The notes below the pieces were generated by a model that saw only the letters and a list, made by a program, of their open reading frames with translations, had not been told where the DNA came from and did no database searches. Positions 15,901 through 24,640 of a stretch of DNA of 64,000 bases are shown piece by piece; position 1 is the stretch's first letter, and each line of letters begins with the position of its first letter. Both the position numbers and the translations under genes were made by a program. The DNA is from Streptomyces asoensis (GTDB lineage Bacteria; Actinomycetota; Actinomycetes; Streptomycetales; Streptomycetaceae): the NCBI RefSeq assembly GCF_016860545.1, contig NZ_BNEB01000003.1, positions 62,001 to 126,000 of the forward strand, given 5' to 3'.

Positions 15901-16303
15901 CAACGTCTCCGACGCCTCCGCCGACCTGGACCTGACGGTCTTCGACGCGGCCGGCAACCAGGTCGCCCAGCAGGCCGACGGCGACTCGGAGGAGGGGGTC
16001 TCCATCCCGTCGCCCGCCGCCGGCACGTACACCATCGAGGTCGCGGGCTACTCGGTCCCGGCCGGCACGACGGCGTACGACTACCTGGACGTGTTCTTCT
16101 CGTCCTCGCTCGGCACCGTCGCCGTCGACGCCTCGACCCCGGTCAAGCTGGCCACGGGCGCCTCGGCACCGGTCTCCGCGACCGTCACCGCCGCGGCCGC
16201 CGCACCTGCGGGCCGGGCCTTCTTCGGCCAGGTCCAGCTGGTGAACGCGCGGGGCACCGTCGCGGGCACCGGCAACGTGGCGATCGAGAAGGTCACGCCG
16301 TAA
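12995..16303 (+). CDS. Secreted subtilisin-like serine protease, S8 family, large multidomain form
   Basis: A 1102-residue exported protease. An Arg-containing n-region and hydrophobic stretch (about residues 10-35) form a signal peptide, followed by an inhibitor-like propeptide (residues about 60-145). The catalytic triad is Asp211 (GVLDSGVD), His394 (HGTHVAG) and Ser587 (GTSMASP); the oxyanion Asn lies in SAGNEGPG. The 183-residue gap between Asp and His is far longer than in subtilisin and holds an Asp/Asn-rich segment, DVNNNGDFTDD, that looks calcium-binding. The C-terminal 400 residues are beta-rich, ending in a PPC-like domain. I prefer the ATG at 12995, 6 bases after AAGGG, over the ATG at 12989, which touches that site. 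Confidence 0.9.
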   Translation: MTLTPQREPISGARRVARIAVAAGLVAALSAAGPIPMAFSAEAGPAAADPGAKSAHDKLGSDDADLLAEAKAAGDKNVTLMVATAPGQTEQVAEELDAVKGGSVGQSYDKVGYVRATVPTGKADAAIAAAAKLSSVHAIDLRQDIVLDDPTPSADTAKGARSAGKTKTYAAPGKNTPAQNPYNPSFETGAVDFVKKNPKADGRGVTIGVLDSGVDLSHPALQKTTTGERKIVDWVTATDPILDSDASWRPMTTSVSGPSFTFGGRTWTSKPGSYQVNVFRESATAGGDAKGDVNRDGDTTDVWGVLYDAAAGTVTVDVNNNGDFTDDTAMKPYKDGYQIGYFGTDNPATDVAERQPFVVQIRKDVPMDPYGGDWVGKKADFANIGLIASEHGTHVAGITAANGLFGGKMNGAAPGAKIVSSRACVFGPGCTNVALTEGMIDLVANRGVDIVNMSIGGLPGLNDGNNARAELYTRLIDTYGVQLVISAGNEGPGANTIGDPGLADKVISVGAAISRETWAANYGSQVEKKYALLPFSSRGPREDGGFTPTLVAPGAAINTTQTWLPGAPVAESGYTLPAGYSMLQGTSMASPQAAGASALLISAAKQAKVALTPAVLRTALTSTAHHIKGVQAYEEGAGAIDVVDAWKSIRKGATAHDYTVKAPVDTALDFALKTPGFGTGIYDREGGLKAGQKKTYDVTVTRTSGADKPVRHKLRLENNAAHAFKIVSSDDVYLPLNKPVTVKIQAKPKAAGIASAILEVDDPKTEGVDKQILNTVVVSTPVKYAFHASDTVQRNSSRSYFLTVPEGAKAFEVAIGGLKDKSQTRFISIHPYGVAVEDSSTIYCYNNYLDGNGCKPDARSYPNPQPGVWEIEVESRRTSPLLDNPYTLDATVYGAAFDPATVTVPEAKVGTPAPVSWKVTNNFAAIDGKLVGGPLGSSKSERPTIANGTTRTTTVEVPAGAKSLDVSIGNVSDASADLDLTVFDAAGNQVAQQADGDSEEGVSIPSPAAGTYTIEVAGYSVPAGTTAYDYLDVFFSSSLGTVAVDASTPVKLATGASAPVSATVTAAAAAPAGRAFFGQVQLVNARGTVAGTGNVAIEKVTP

Positions 16304-16336
16304 CCGGCACAGGATGAACCGGCCGGCAGGCCGGCA

Positions 16337-16365
16337 GGGGCGGGCGTCCACCGGGCGCCCGCCCC
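16337..16365 (+). terminator. Terminator after the S8 protease gene
   Basis: GGGGCGGGCG (16337-16346) pairs with CGCCCGCCCC (16356-16365) across a 9-base loop, 34 bases after the stop. It may also serve the converging operon on the minus strand. Confidence 0.68.
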
Positions 16366-16410
16366 GCTCCTTCGTCCCGGCCGCGCGGCCCGCGCTGCCC
16401 GTCCGCGCGC

Positions 16411-17304
16411 CTACGCGCAGCGGGCGGCCGCCGCCTCGGGCAGCGCCCGGGTGAGCGCCTCCCGTTCCGGGGCGATGTCGGCCTCGCCGACCACCCAGAC
16501 GTCGGGGGTGACGGACCCCTTCCCGATCGCGACCAGGACGTGGTCGCCCTCGGCGAGCAGCGGGTCCATGTCCTCCTCCATCACGAAGCCGACCTCGGGC
16601 CCGCCGCTCGCCGGCCGCCAGGCGTGCGTGACGCGCAGGGTGATCCGCTCCCGGCCGGTGCCGGGCACCCGGTCGACAGCGGTGACGTCCCCCTCGACGA
16701 CCAGCCGGGCGCAGGCCAGGTAGCCGGGATCGCCGAGCATGCTCGCGCCGGCGCCCGCCGAGGACTGGGCCTTCTCGTCGGCCGCCGCGCTGTCCGCGCT
16801 CTTGTCGGCCTGCACACCCGCGAACCCGCCGGCCCGGACGACCGCCCAGCCGCCCCCGAGCAGCAGCGCGCCCGCGGCGGCCGCGCCGGCCAGACGCAGG
16901 GCGAGGGGACGGATCCGGCGCGGTGGGCGCGTGCGCCGCAGCGCGGTGGGCGCGACGGCGGTGTCCCCGGCGGGCGCCCCCTCGGGCACCGGCCCGGTCA
17001 GGACGTCCGCGAGGACGCCCAGCTGCTCGCGCAGGAGCGCCACGTCGGCGGTCGCCGACCGGTGGGCGGCCAGATAGGCGGAGTCGGCCCGCGCCTCCTC
17101 GGGGAGACCGGCGGCGGGCACACCGAGGACGGCCGCCATCAACGCGTCCATGCCGTCGTCGTCCCCTTCCCGTCCGCCGTCGGCCTCCTGCCCGTGCTCC
17201 CCGTGGCGGGCGTCCGGGGTCCCGTACGCCTCCGGGTCGTCCTGGCGCGGGCCGTTCCCGCGTCCGGGACCGTGTCCGTGTCCGTCTCCGGGCCGGGCGG
17301 TCAT
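16411..17304 (-). CDS. Membrane protein partnered with an ECF sigma factor (putative anti-sigma factor)
   Basis: A 297-residue protein with a cytoplasmic N-terminal region (about 130 residues), one transmembrane helix (about 134-157) and an extracytoplasmic C-terminal domain. The start is 1 base after the sigma-factor stop, a spacing typical of sigma/anti-sigma pairs. The first 50 residues are His/Gly/Asp-rich and may be disordered. A second start at Met52 gives a more usual beginning, MDALMAAVLG. The HxxxCxxC zinc motif of many anti-sigma factors is absent, so control would not be by zinc-thiol redox. The role is inferred from position and topology. Confidence 0.72.
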   Translation of the reverse strand: MTARPGDGHGHGPGRGNGPRQDDPEAYGTPDARHGEHGQEADGGREGDDDGMDALMAAVLGVPAAGLPEEARADSAYLAAHRSATADVALLREQLGVLADVLTGPVPEGAPAGDTAVAPTALRRTRPPRRIRPLALRLAGAAAAGALLLGGGWAVVRAGGFAGVQADKSADSAAADEKAQSSAGAGASMLGDPGYLACARLVVEGDVTAVDRVPGTGRERITLRVTHAWRPASGGPEVGFVMEEDMDPLLAEGDHVLVAIGKGSVTPDVWVVGEADIAPEREALTRALPEAAAARCA

Positions 17305-17305
17305 G

Positions 17306-17842
17306 TCACACCACCTCGTCTTCGTGCAGGCGGGCGCGCAGGGCCCGGACCGCCGTGTGCAGGCGGCTCTTGACCGTGCCCTCCGGAACGCCCAGTTCCC
17401 GGGCGATCGAGCGCACCGGCAGGTCGGCGTAGAAACGCAGGACGAGCACCTGGCGCTGGGCGTCGGGCAGGTCGTCCAGCCCCTGGGCGACGGCGAGGGA
17501 CAGCACGCTGGTGTCCTCGCCCGAGGGGTGCTCGTGCTGGCGCAGCGAGGCCAGCCGCTCCCCCAGCCGTTCCTGGCGGCGCTTGGCGCGGTGCCAGTCC
17601 ATGGCGAGGTTGGAGGCGACGACGGCGGCCCACGCCGAGACGTCACGCGGCGTCTCGTACCCCTTCGCCGCGCGCTCCAGCAGCCGCAGACGCACCTGCT
17701 GCACCCCGTCCGGCAGGTCGGCCTGCGGTACCCCGCCCAGCGCGAGCACCGCCCGCACCCGGCGTTCCTGCGCCGCGTCCAGCGGGTCGTCGCCGTCCCC
17801 GGCGCCGTCCCCCTGGGCGCGCCGGGCCCTTCTGCGCAGCAC
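17306..17842 (-). CDS. ECF-type RNA polymerase sigma factor
   Basis: A 178-residue sigma factor with region 2 around VSAWAAVVASNLAMDWHRAK and region 4 at the end, where LPVRSIARELGVPEGTVKSR is the helix-turn-helix for the -35 element. The GTG start at 17842 has GGGAGGGG upstream; no better start exists in the frame. Residues between the domains are charged and short, as in ECF factors. It is co-transcribed with the membrane protein downstream, probably its anti-sigma factor, and is divergent from asd. The signal it answers is not evident. Confidence 0.88.
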   Translation of the reverse strand: MLRRRARRAQGDGAGDGDDPLDAAQERRVRAVLALGGVPQADLPDGVQQVRLRLLERAAKGYETPRDVSAWAAVVASNLAMDWHRAKRRQERLGERLASLRQHEHPSGEDTSVLSLAVAQGLDDLPDAQRQVLVLRFYADLPVRSIARELGVPEGTVKSRLHTAVRALRARLHEDEVV

Positions 17843-18031
17843 AGCACCCCTCCCTACCGCGTTTCCTCTACGACGCGGCAGGGCGCGGAAACGTTCGGTC
17901 AGGGCCCGGGAAAACCCTGCGAGGCGTACGTCACACCCGCGGGCGTCCCAGTCCTCGGGCATGGTGGGCAAAGAATTGGACAGGCGGGCCGGGGTCGGCC
18001 GCATGATGGAAAAGTCCGCAAAGAGCCGTGA

Positions 18032-19066
<1,035 letters not shown>

Positions 19067-19086
19067 CGCCGGGGTTCTCCCGGACG

Positions 19087-19125
19087 CGGGCGGGGGCGGG
19101 TGCGAGAAGCACCCGCCCCCGCCCG
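19087..19125. terminator. Bidirectional terminator after asd
   Basis: A perfect 17-bp stem (19087-19103 with 19109-19125), 5-base loop and TTTCC tail, between converging asd and DUF1203 genes. Confidence 0.82.
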
Positions 19126-19146
19126 TTTCCGTACCGGGCCGCGCGG

Positions 19147-19674
19147 TCAGCCGCGGCGGACCTCGTAGAGGAAGCAGCCGTACTCGACGGCCCGGACGTG
19201 GACGAGGGACACCTCGGGGTCGGCGAACGCCTCGGCGAAGGCCGCGCCGAAGCCGCCGGGGTCCTCGACCAGCCGGCCGCCCAGGATGTGCCCGGCGGCG
19301 GAGTAGCGGCGCACGACGCGCCGGGCGCCGGTGAACGGCAGCTCTTCCCCGGCCGGGCCCGCGCACTCCCGCGCGTGGACGAAGACGGGCCCCTGCTCGT
19401 CGTAGGGGCCGGGGTCGGCGCCGGTCGCGGCCGCCCAGCGGCGCAGCGGGGCGTAGGACACGAGCACGATCGACTCACCGGGCTCGCTGCGCCGAAGACA
19501 GCAACGCAAGGGGGCGCCGCCCTCCTCGTCGGTCACGGGCACGGGCGGGCGCCCGGCGTCGTCGGCGCGGCGCAGCTCGTCGAGGACGTCCGCCGGGACG
19601 GGCCGCGCGGTGCGGGTGACGGCGGTGCCGGCGGCGGTGGGGATCGGGGTCGGGGTGTCTGCCTGGGTCGTCAT
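19147..19674 (-). CDS. DUF1203 family protein
   Basis: A 175-residue soluble protein of unknown function. Family features include LRCCLRRSEPGE near residue 57, ESIVLVSYAPL, GPVFVHARECAG and the C-terminal EVSLVHVRAVEYGCFLYEVRR. Fixed Cys and His residues suggest metal binding or a catalytic thiol, but no activity is established that I can name. The ATG at 19674 begins a Thr/Pro-rich leader of about 30 residues. It is divergent from the second M1 aminopeptidase gene across 180 bases. Confidence 0.8.
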   Translation of the reverse strand: MTTQADTPTPIPTAAGTAVTRTARPVPADVLDELRRADDAGRPPVPVTDEEGGAPLRCCLRRSEPGESIVLVSYAPLRRWAAATGADPGPYDEQGPVFVHARECAGPAGEELPFTGARRVVRRYSAAGHILGGRLVEDPGGFGAAFAEAFADPEVSLVHVRAVEYGCFLYEVRRG

Positions 19675-19854
19675 GGGTCGAGCCTCGCGTGCGGCGCCCG
19701 GGCCCACCGGCGGATTCCGGACGTCGCGCCGGGGCGCCCCGGCGGGCGCCGGCACGCGACCGGGGGACCGCCGCCCTGCCCATAAGGTCGTCGCCCGGGG
19801 TGGGGCCGTCGTGGAAGGATGGCGCAACCGACACATATCCGAGGAGATGACCGC

Positions 19855-22422
19855 GTGCCTGGCACAAACCTGACTCGCGAAGAGGCGCAGCAGCGGGCGA
19901 AGCTGCTCACCGTTGACTCGTACGAGATCGATCTCGACCTCTCCGGCGCGCAGGAGGGAGGGACCTACCGGTCCGTCACGACGGTGCGTTTCGACGTCGC
20001 GGAGGGAGGCTCGCAGTCCTTCATCGACCTGGTGGCGCCCACCGTCCACGAGGTCACGCTGAACGGGGACACGCTCGACGCGGACGCGCTCTTCAAGGAC
20101 TCCCGGATCGCGCTGCCGGGCCTGCTGGAGGGCCGCAACGTCCTTCGGGTCGTGGCCGACTGCGCCTACACCAACACGGGTGAGGGACTGCACCGGTTCG
20201 TCGACCCGGTCGACGAACAGGCCTACCTGTACACGCAGTTCGAGGTGCCGGACGCCCGCCGCGTCTTCGCCTCGTTCGAGCAGCCGGACCTCAAGGCGAC
20301 CTTCCGGTTCACCGTGAAGGCGCCGACCGGCTGGACCGTCGTCTCCAACTCCCCGACGCCGGAGCCCAAGGACGACGTCTGGGCGTTCGAGCCGACCCCG
20401 CGGATCTCCAGCTACATCACCGCGCTCGTCGTCGGGCCGTACCACAGCGTGCACAGCGTGTACGAGAAGGACGGACAGTCGGTGCCCCTCGGCATCTACT
20501 GCCGGCCCTCCCTCGCCGAGCACCTGGACTCCGACGCGATCTTCGAGGTCACGCGGCAGGGCTTCGAGTGGTTCCAGGAGAAGTTCGACTACGCGTACCC
20601 GTTCGAGAAGTACGACCAGCTGTTCGTGCCGGAGTTCAACGCGGGCGCGATGGAGAACGCGGGCGCGGTGACCATCCGCGACCAGTACGTGTTCCGGTCG
20701 AAGGTCACGGACGCCGCGTACGAGCTGCGCGCGGAGACGATCCTGCACGAGCTGGCCCACATGTGGTTCGGCGACCTGGTCACCATGGAGTGGTGGAACG
20801 ACCTGTGGCTGAACGAGTCGTTCGCCACGTACACCTCCATCGCCTGCCAGGCGTACCACCCGCAGTCGCGCTGGCCGCACTCGTGGACGACGTTCGCCAA
20901 CTCCATGAAGACCTGGGCGTACCGGCAGGACCAGCTGCCCTCGACCCACCCGATCATGGCCGAGATCGGCGACCTGGACGACGTCCTCGTCAACTTCGAC
21001 GGCATCACCTACGCCAAGGGCGCCTCCGTCCTGAAGCAGCTGGTGGCGTACGTCGGCATGGACGAGTTCTTCGCGGGGGTGCAGGCGTACTTCAAGCGGC
21101 ACGCGTTCGGCAACACCCGCCTGTCGGACCTGCTCGGCGCGCTGGAGGAGACCTCGGGCCGTGACCTCGGCACCTGGTCGCAGAAGTGGCTCCAGACCGC
21201 CGGCATCAACGTGCTCCGCCCCGAGATCGAGACGGACGCCCACGGTGTCATCACGTCCTTCGCGATCCGCCAGGAGGCCCCCGCGCTCCCGGCCGGCGCC
21301 AAGGGCGAGCCGACGCTGCGGCCGCACCGCATCGCCGTCGGCCTGTACGGGCTCGACGACGGCAGCGGCAAGCTGCTGCGCGACGAGCGCGTGGAGCTGG
21401 ACATCGACGGCGAACTGACCGCCGTGCCGCAGCTGGTCGGCAAGCGCCGTCCGGACGTCGTCCTGCTCAACGACGACGACCTGTCGTACGCCAAGGTCCG
21501 TCTCGACGAGCAGTCGCTCGCCTTCGTCACCGAGCACCTCGGCGACTTCGAGTCGTCCCTGCCGCGCGCCCTGTGCTGGGCGTCGGCCTGGGACATGACC
21601 CGGGACGGCGAACTGCCCACCCGTGACTACCTGTCCCTGGTGCTGTCCGGCATCGGCAAGGAGTCGGACATCGGTGTGGTGCAGTCGCTGCACCGCCAGG
21701 TCAAGCTCGCCATCGACCTGTACGCCGACCCGAACACCCGCGAGGCCCTGCTGACCCGCTGGACGGACGCGACGCTGGCGCATCTGCGGTCCGCCACGGC
21801 GGGCAGCGACCACCAGCTGGCCTGGGCGCGCGCCTTCGCGGCCACCGCCCGCACGCCGGAGCAGATCGACCTCCTGGAGTCGCTGCTCGACGGCGCGCAG
21901 ACCATCGAGGGTCTGGCCGTCGACACCGAGCTGCGCTGGGCGTTCGTCCAGCGGCTGGTGGCCGTGGGGACGTTCGACGAGGCGGACATCGCCGCCGAGT
22001 ACGAGCGGGACCGGACGGCCGCGGGCGAGCGCCACGCGGCGACCGCGCGGGCCGCCCGGCCCACCCCGGAGGCCAAGGCGGAGGCCTGGGCGTCCGTCGT
22101 GGACTCCGACGACCTGCCGAACGCCGTGCAGGAGGCGGTCATCGCGGGCTTCGTGCAGACCGACCAGCGGGAGCTGCTCGCGCCCTACACGGACCGCTAC
22201 TTCGAGGTCGTCAAGAGCATCTGGGACTCCCGTTCGCACGAGATCGCCCAGCAGATCGCGATCGGGCTGTACCCGGCGGTCCAGATCTCCCGGGAGACGC
22301 TCGACAAGACGGACGCCTGGCTGGCCTCGGCCGAGCCGAACGCGGCCCTGCGCCGTCTGGTCTCGGAGGCCCGCTCGGGCGTGGACCGCGCGCTGAAGGC
22401 CCAGGCGGCCGACGCGCGGTAG
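19855..22422 (+). CDS. pepN: Aminopeptidase N, M1 family (second paralogue)
   Basis: An 855-residue cytoplasmic zinc aminopeptidase. GAMEN lies at residues 264-268, HELAH at 298-302 with the third zinc ligand Glu321 in NESFATY, and the conserved Tyr in DGITYAKGASVLKQLV. The ERAP1-like C-terminal helical domain is complete. The GTG start has GAGGAG 8 bases upstream and gives the same beginning as the paralogue at 6763. Compared with that copy, the substrate-binding helix reads NESFA rather than KESFA and the C-terminal half has diverged. This suggests different peptide preferences. Of the two, this one more closely matches the canonical Streptomyces PepN. Confidence 0.94.
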   Translation: MPGTNLTREEAQQRAKLLTVDSYEIDLDLSGAQEGGTYRSVTTVRFDVAEGGSQSFIDLVAPTVHEVTLNGDTLDADALFKDSRIALPGLLEGRNVLRVVADCAYTNTGEGLHRFVDPVDEQAYLYTQFEVPDARRVFASFEQPDLKATFRFTVKAPTGWTVVSNSPTPEPKDDVWAFEPTPRISSYITALVVGPYHSVHSVYEKDGQSVPLGIYCRPSLAEHLDSDAIFEVTRQGFEWFQEKFDYAYPFEKYDQLFVPEFNAGAMENAGAVTIRDQYVFRSKVTDAAYELRAETILHELAHMWFGDLVTMEWWNDLWLNESFATYTSIACQAYHPQSRWPHSWTTFANSMKTWAYRQDQLPSTHPIMAEIGDLDDVLVNFDGITYAKGASVLKQLVAYVGMDEFFAGVQAYFKRHAFGNTRLSDLLGALEETSGRDLGTWSQKWLQTAGINVLRPEIETDAHGVITSFAIRQEAPALPAGAKGEPTLRPHRIAVGLYGLDDGSGKLLRDERVELDIDGELTAVPQLVGKRRPDVVLLNDDDLSYAKVRLDEQSLAFVTEHLGDFESSLPRALCWASAWDMTRDGELPTRDYLSLVLSGIGKESDIGVVQSLHRQVKLAIDLYADPNTREALLTRWTDATLAHLRSATAGSDHQLAWARAFAATARTPEQIDLLESLLDGAQTIEGLAVDTELRWAFVQRLVAVGTFDEADIAAEYERDRTAAGERHAATARAARPTPEAKAEAWASVVDSDDLPNAVQEAVIAGFVQTDQRELLAPYTDRYFEVVKSIWDSRSHEIAQQIAIGLYPAVQISRETLDKTDAWLASAEPNAALRRLVSEARSGVDRALKAQAADAR

Positions 22423-22460
22423 CCGGGGAGTTCACCGGCCGGCCGGTCCGCGCGAGCGGG

Positions 22461-23429
22461 TCACCGGCCGACCGGTTGCGCGGGCGCGTGCACCGGGTCC
22501 GTACGGCGCCGAGGGCGTCCGGCACCAGGCCGGGCGCCCTTGCCCTTTCCCGCGCGCTGGCCCGTTCCCGCGCCCCTGCCCGTTCCCGCGCGCTGGCCGG
22601 CGACCGTCGCGCCGAAGGCCAGCGCCATGCCCGTCAGCTGGACCGGGGTCAGCGCCTGGCCGAGGGCGGCCCAGCCGACGACGGCCGCGGTCAGCGGGGA
22701 GAGCGGGCCGAGGAAGGTGACCTGGGTGGCGGTGAGCCGGCCGATGCCGCGGAACCAGAGCCAGTACGAGACGGCCGTGTTCGCCAGGGCGAGGTAGAGG
22801 TAGCCACCGACCGCGCGGCCGTCCAGGGCGGGCGGCGCGCCCTCGGCCAGGAAGGCGATCGGGGCGATGAGCAGGCCGCCCGCGGTGAGCTGCCAGCCGG
22901 CGAGGACGAGCGGGCCGACTCCGTCCGGGCGGCCCCACCTCTTGGTGAGGACGGTGCCCGCCGACATCGAGGCGGTGGAGGCCAGCGCCGCGAGCACACC
23001 GAGCGTGTCGAGCGCCCCGGCCGCCTTCAGCACGACCAGGCTGACACCGAACGCCGCCACGACCCCGGCCAGCACGGTCCGGGCGGTCGGCCGCTGCCCC
23101 AGCAGCAGCGCCGAGAGGCCGACGACGAACAGCGGTCCGACGGAGCCCACCACCGCCGCCATGCCGCCGGGCAGCCGGTAGGCGGAGAGGAAGAGGAGCG
23201 GGAAGAAGGCGCCGATGTTCAGCGCGCCGAGCACCGCCGCCTTCCCCCACCAGATCCCGCGGGGCAGGACCCGGCCGAGCGCGAGCAGGAGCAGTCCGGC
23301 GGGCAGGGCGCGCATCATGCCGGTGAACAGCGGGCGGTCGGCGGGGAGGAACTCGGTGGTGACGGCGTAGGTGGTGCCCCAGGAGACCGGGGCGAGCGCG
23401 GTGAGCAGGACGGTCGTGGGCCTCTTCAT
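22461..23429 (-). CDS. EamA/DMT-family transporter
   Basis: A 322-residue inner-membrane protein with ten hydrophobic segments in two EamA repeats (about residues 8-135 and 150-275). Such transporters export amino acids, metabolites or drugs. The last 45 residues are Gly/Arg/Lys-rich and encoded partly by three tandem 18-base repeats. The start at 23429 lies 6 bases from an 18-bp palindrome shared with the divergent MarR-family gene, so it is probably repressed by that regulator and induced by a small ligand. Substrate unknown. Confidence 0.87.
   Translation of the reverse strand: MKRPTTVLLTALAPVSWGTTYAVTTEFLPADRPLFTGMMRALPAGLLLLALGRVLPRGIWWGKAAVLGALNIGAFFPLLFLSAYRLPGGMAAVVGSVGPLFVVGLSALLLGQRPTARTVLAGVVAAFGVSLVVLKAAGALDTLGVLAALASTASMSAGTVLTKRWGRPDGVGPLVLAGWQLTAGGLLIAPIAFLAEGAPPALDGRAVGGYLYLALANTAVSYWLWFRGIGRLTATQVTFLGPLSPLTAAVVGWAALGQALTPVQLTGMALAFGATVAGQRAGTGRGAGTGQRAGKGKGARPGAGRPRRRTDPVHAPAQPVGR
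22542..22595 (-). repeat. Three tandem 18-bp repeats in the EamA gene 3' end
   Basis: Units at 22542, 22560 and 22578 share GCCC(T/G)TTCCCGCGC and encode six-residue repeats of the AGTGQR/AGTGRG type in the transporter's disordered C-terminal tail. Confidence 0.7.
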
Positions 23430-23434
23430 GCATT

Positions 23435-23452
23435 TAGCTTAGCGCTAAGCTA
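23435..23452. promoter_or_regulatory. 18-bp perfect palindrome, likely MarR-family operator
   Basis: TAGCTTAGCGCTAAGCTA equals its own reverse complement. It lies 6 bases upstream of the EamA start and about 120 bases before the divergent MarR gene. Size and symmetry fit a MarR dimer site; it could block EamA transcription directly. Partial copies (CTTAGCAT, CTTAGAC) follow in the next 25 bases. Confidence 0.7.
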
Positions 23453-23480
23453 CTTAGCATCAAGTGTCTTAGACCTGATC

Positions 23481-23555
23481 GTCTTGCACCCCGCCCGCTT
23501 GCACCCCTCTCGCTTGCTCCCGGCCTGCTTGCCCCCTGCCCGCTTGCCCGCGGAC
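23481..23555. repeat. Five tandem 15-bp repeats in the MarR gene leader
   Basis: CTTGC begins at 23483, 23498, 23513, 23528 and 23543, exactly 15 bases apart, each followed by a C-rich stretch. The array lies between the operator palindrome and the MarR start codon and would form most of its 5' untranslated region. I see no gene in it. Confidence 0.72.
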
Positions 23556-23572
23556 CAGGGGATACTCCTCCC

Positions 23573-24094
23573 ATGAGCAGCCCGCAGCCCCCGCGCAAGG
23601 ACCCCGTCGACGCGATCATCGAGCAGTGGGCGACGGTACGGCCCGACCTCGACACCGGCGCCATGGAGGTGTTCGGCCGCATCACCCGGCTCGCGCGCGC
23701 GATGGGCGACCGGATGGAGAAGGCCTACGGGGCTCTCGGGATCGGGCGGGGCGAGTTCGACGTCCTCGCCACCCTGCGCCGTTCGGGCGCGCCCTACACC
23801 CTCTCGCCCCGGCGTCTCTCGGCGACGCTCATGCTCACCACCGGTGGTATGACCGGCCGTCTGGACAAGCTGGAACGGGCCGAACTGCTGCGCCGCTCCC
23901 CCGACCCGCACGACCGGCGCGGTCTCCAGGTGACGCTGACGGACAAGGGGCTGGAGCTGGTCGACCGGGCGGTCGCCGCGGGCCTCGCCGCCCAGACCGA
24001 GGCCCTGACCGCCGCCCTGGACCCCGAACGGGCCGGCCGGCTCGCGGGTCTGCTGCGGGAGCTGCTGCTGACGACGGAGACGGCGCAGGACTGA
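23573..24094 (+). CDS. MarR-family transcriptional regulator
   Basis: A 173-residue dimeric winged-helix repressor. Helix-turn-helix residues lie around LSPRRLSATLMLTTGGMTGRL, followed by the wing with the DPHDRRG signature (about residues 109-115) and LTDKGLELV. The ATG at 23573 has AGGGGA upstream. It is divergent from an EamA transporter with a shared 18-bp palindrome between them, the usual layout of a MarR repressor controlling its own gene and an efflux gene. Confidence 0.88.
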   Translation: MSSPQPPRKDPVDAIIEQWATVRPDLDTGAMEVFGRITRLARAMGDRMEKAYGALGIGRGEFDVLATLRRSGAPYTLSPRRLSATLMLTTGGMTGRLDKLERAELLRRSPDPHDRRGLQVTLTDKGLELVDRAVAAGLAAQTEALTAALDPERAGRLAGLLRELLLTTETAQD

Positions 24095-24128
24095 GAGCGG
24101 CGGCGGGTCCGCCCGGCGAACGCGTCAA

Positions 24129-24183
24129 GGGCGCCGGCTCCTCCCCCGTACGCGCACGTCGTACGGGAGAGGAGCCGACGCCC
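24129..24183. terminator. Bidirectional terminator after the MarR gene
   Basis: A long imperfect stem: GGGCGCCGGCTCCTC pairs with the right arm ending GACGCCC. It contains a perfect CCCGTACG/CGTACGGG inner stem (24145-24152, 24160-24167). It lies between converging genes. Confidence 0.7.
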
Positions 24184-24202
24184 TCGGGCGGGGAACCGGG
24201 GT

Positions 24203-24487
24203 TCAGGCCTTGGTGGCCTTCGCCCCGCCCCTCACGGCGATGTTGGAGCTGGTGGTGTCGCCCCGGTCCTTCGACTTGTCCAGGACCCACACCAGCCCGG
24301 CGATCAGGGCGAACAGGGCGAGGGGGGCCACCACGTAGAGGCCCAGCGTCTCGCCGACGCTCAGACCCGGGCCGGGGTCGTCACCGTCGTCGCGGGTCAG
24401 CGCGAGCGCGGGGGACGACATGAGCAGCATCATCAGCGTCGTACCGGCGGCCAGGGCGCCGGCGCGCAGGGCGTTCTTCTTGTCCAC
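24203..24487 (-). CDS. Small secreted or membrane-anchored protein
   Basis: A 94-residue protein with a signal peptide (about residues 1-30, ending SPALA-L) and one transmembrane helix (about 48-68). The last 25 residues are hydrophilic and predicted to be cytoplasmic. The GTG start reads GTG-GAC-AAG. It resembles small conserved Streptomyces membrane proteins of unknown function. It is a single gene between the MarR terminator and malQ. Confidence 0.68.
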   Translation of the reverse strand: MDKKNALRAGALAAGTTLMMLLMSSPALALTRDDGDDPGPGLSVGETLGLYVVAPLALFALIAGLVWVLDKSKDRGDTTSSNIAVRGGAKATKA

Positions 24488-24640
24488 GGTGCCAAGTTAG
24501 CGAACGCCGTCGGGCAGCGCGCGCCCGGGGTGCCGTACGGGGAGCTGTACGAGGGGGCGGGGTGCCGCCGCGGCCGTCCCGGGAGCGGCCGCGGCGGCGC
24601 GCCCGTGTCCGCCCGGCGCCCCGCCCGCGTAACGCCGCCC

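Noticed and set aside
12980..16351. An 1123-codon minus-strand frame opposite the S8 protease
   Set aside because: Same type of shadow frame; the plus strand has a full catalytic triad and signal peptide.
17976..18007. HrdB-type promoter for asd (TTGGAC and CATGAT)
   Set aside because: The spacer is about 20 bases, longer than the usual 17-18, and the -10 match is weak.
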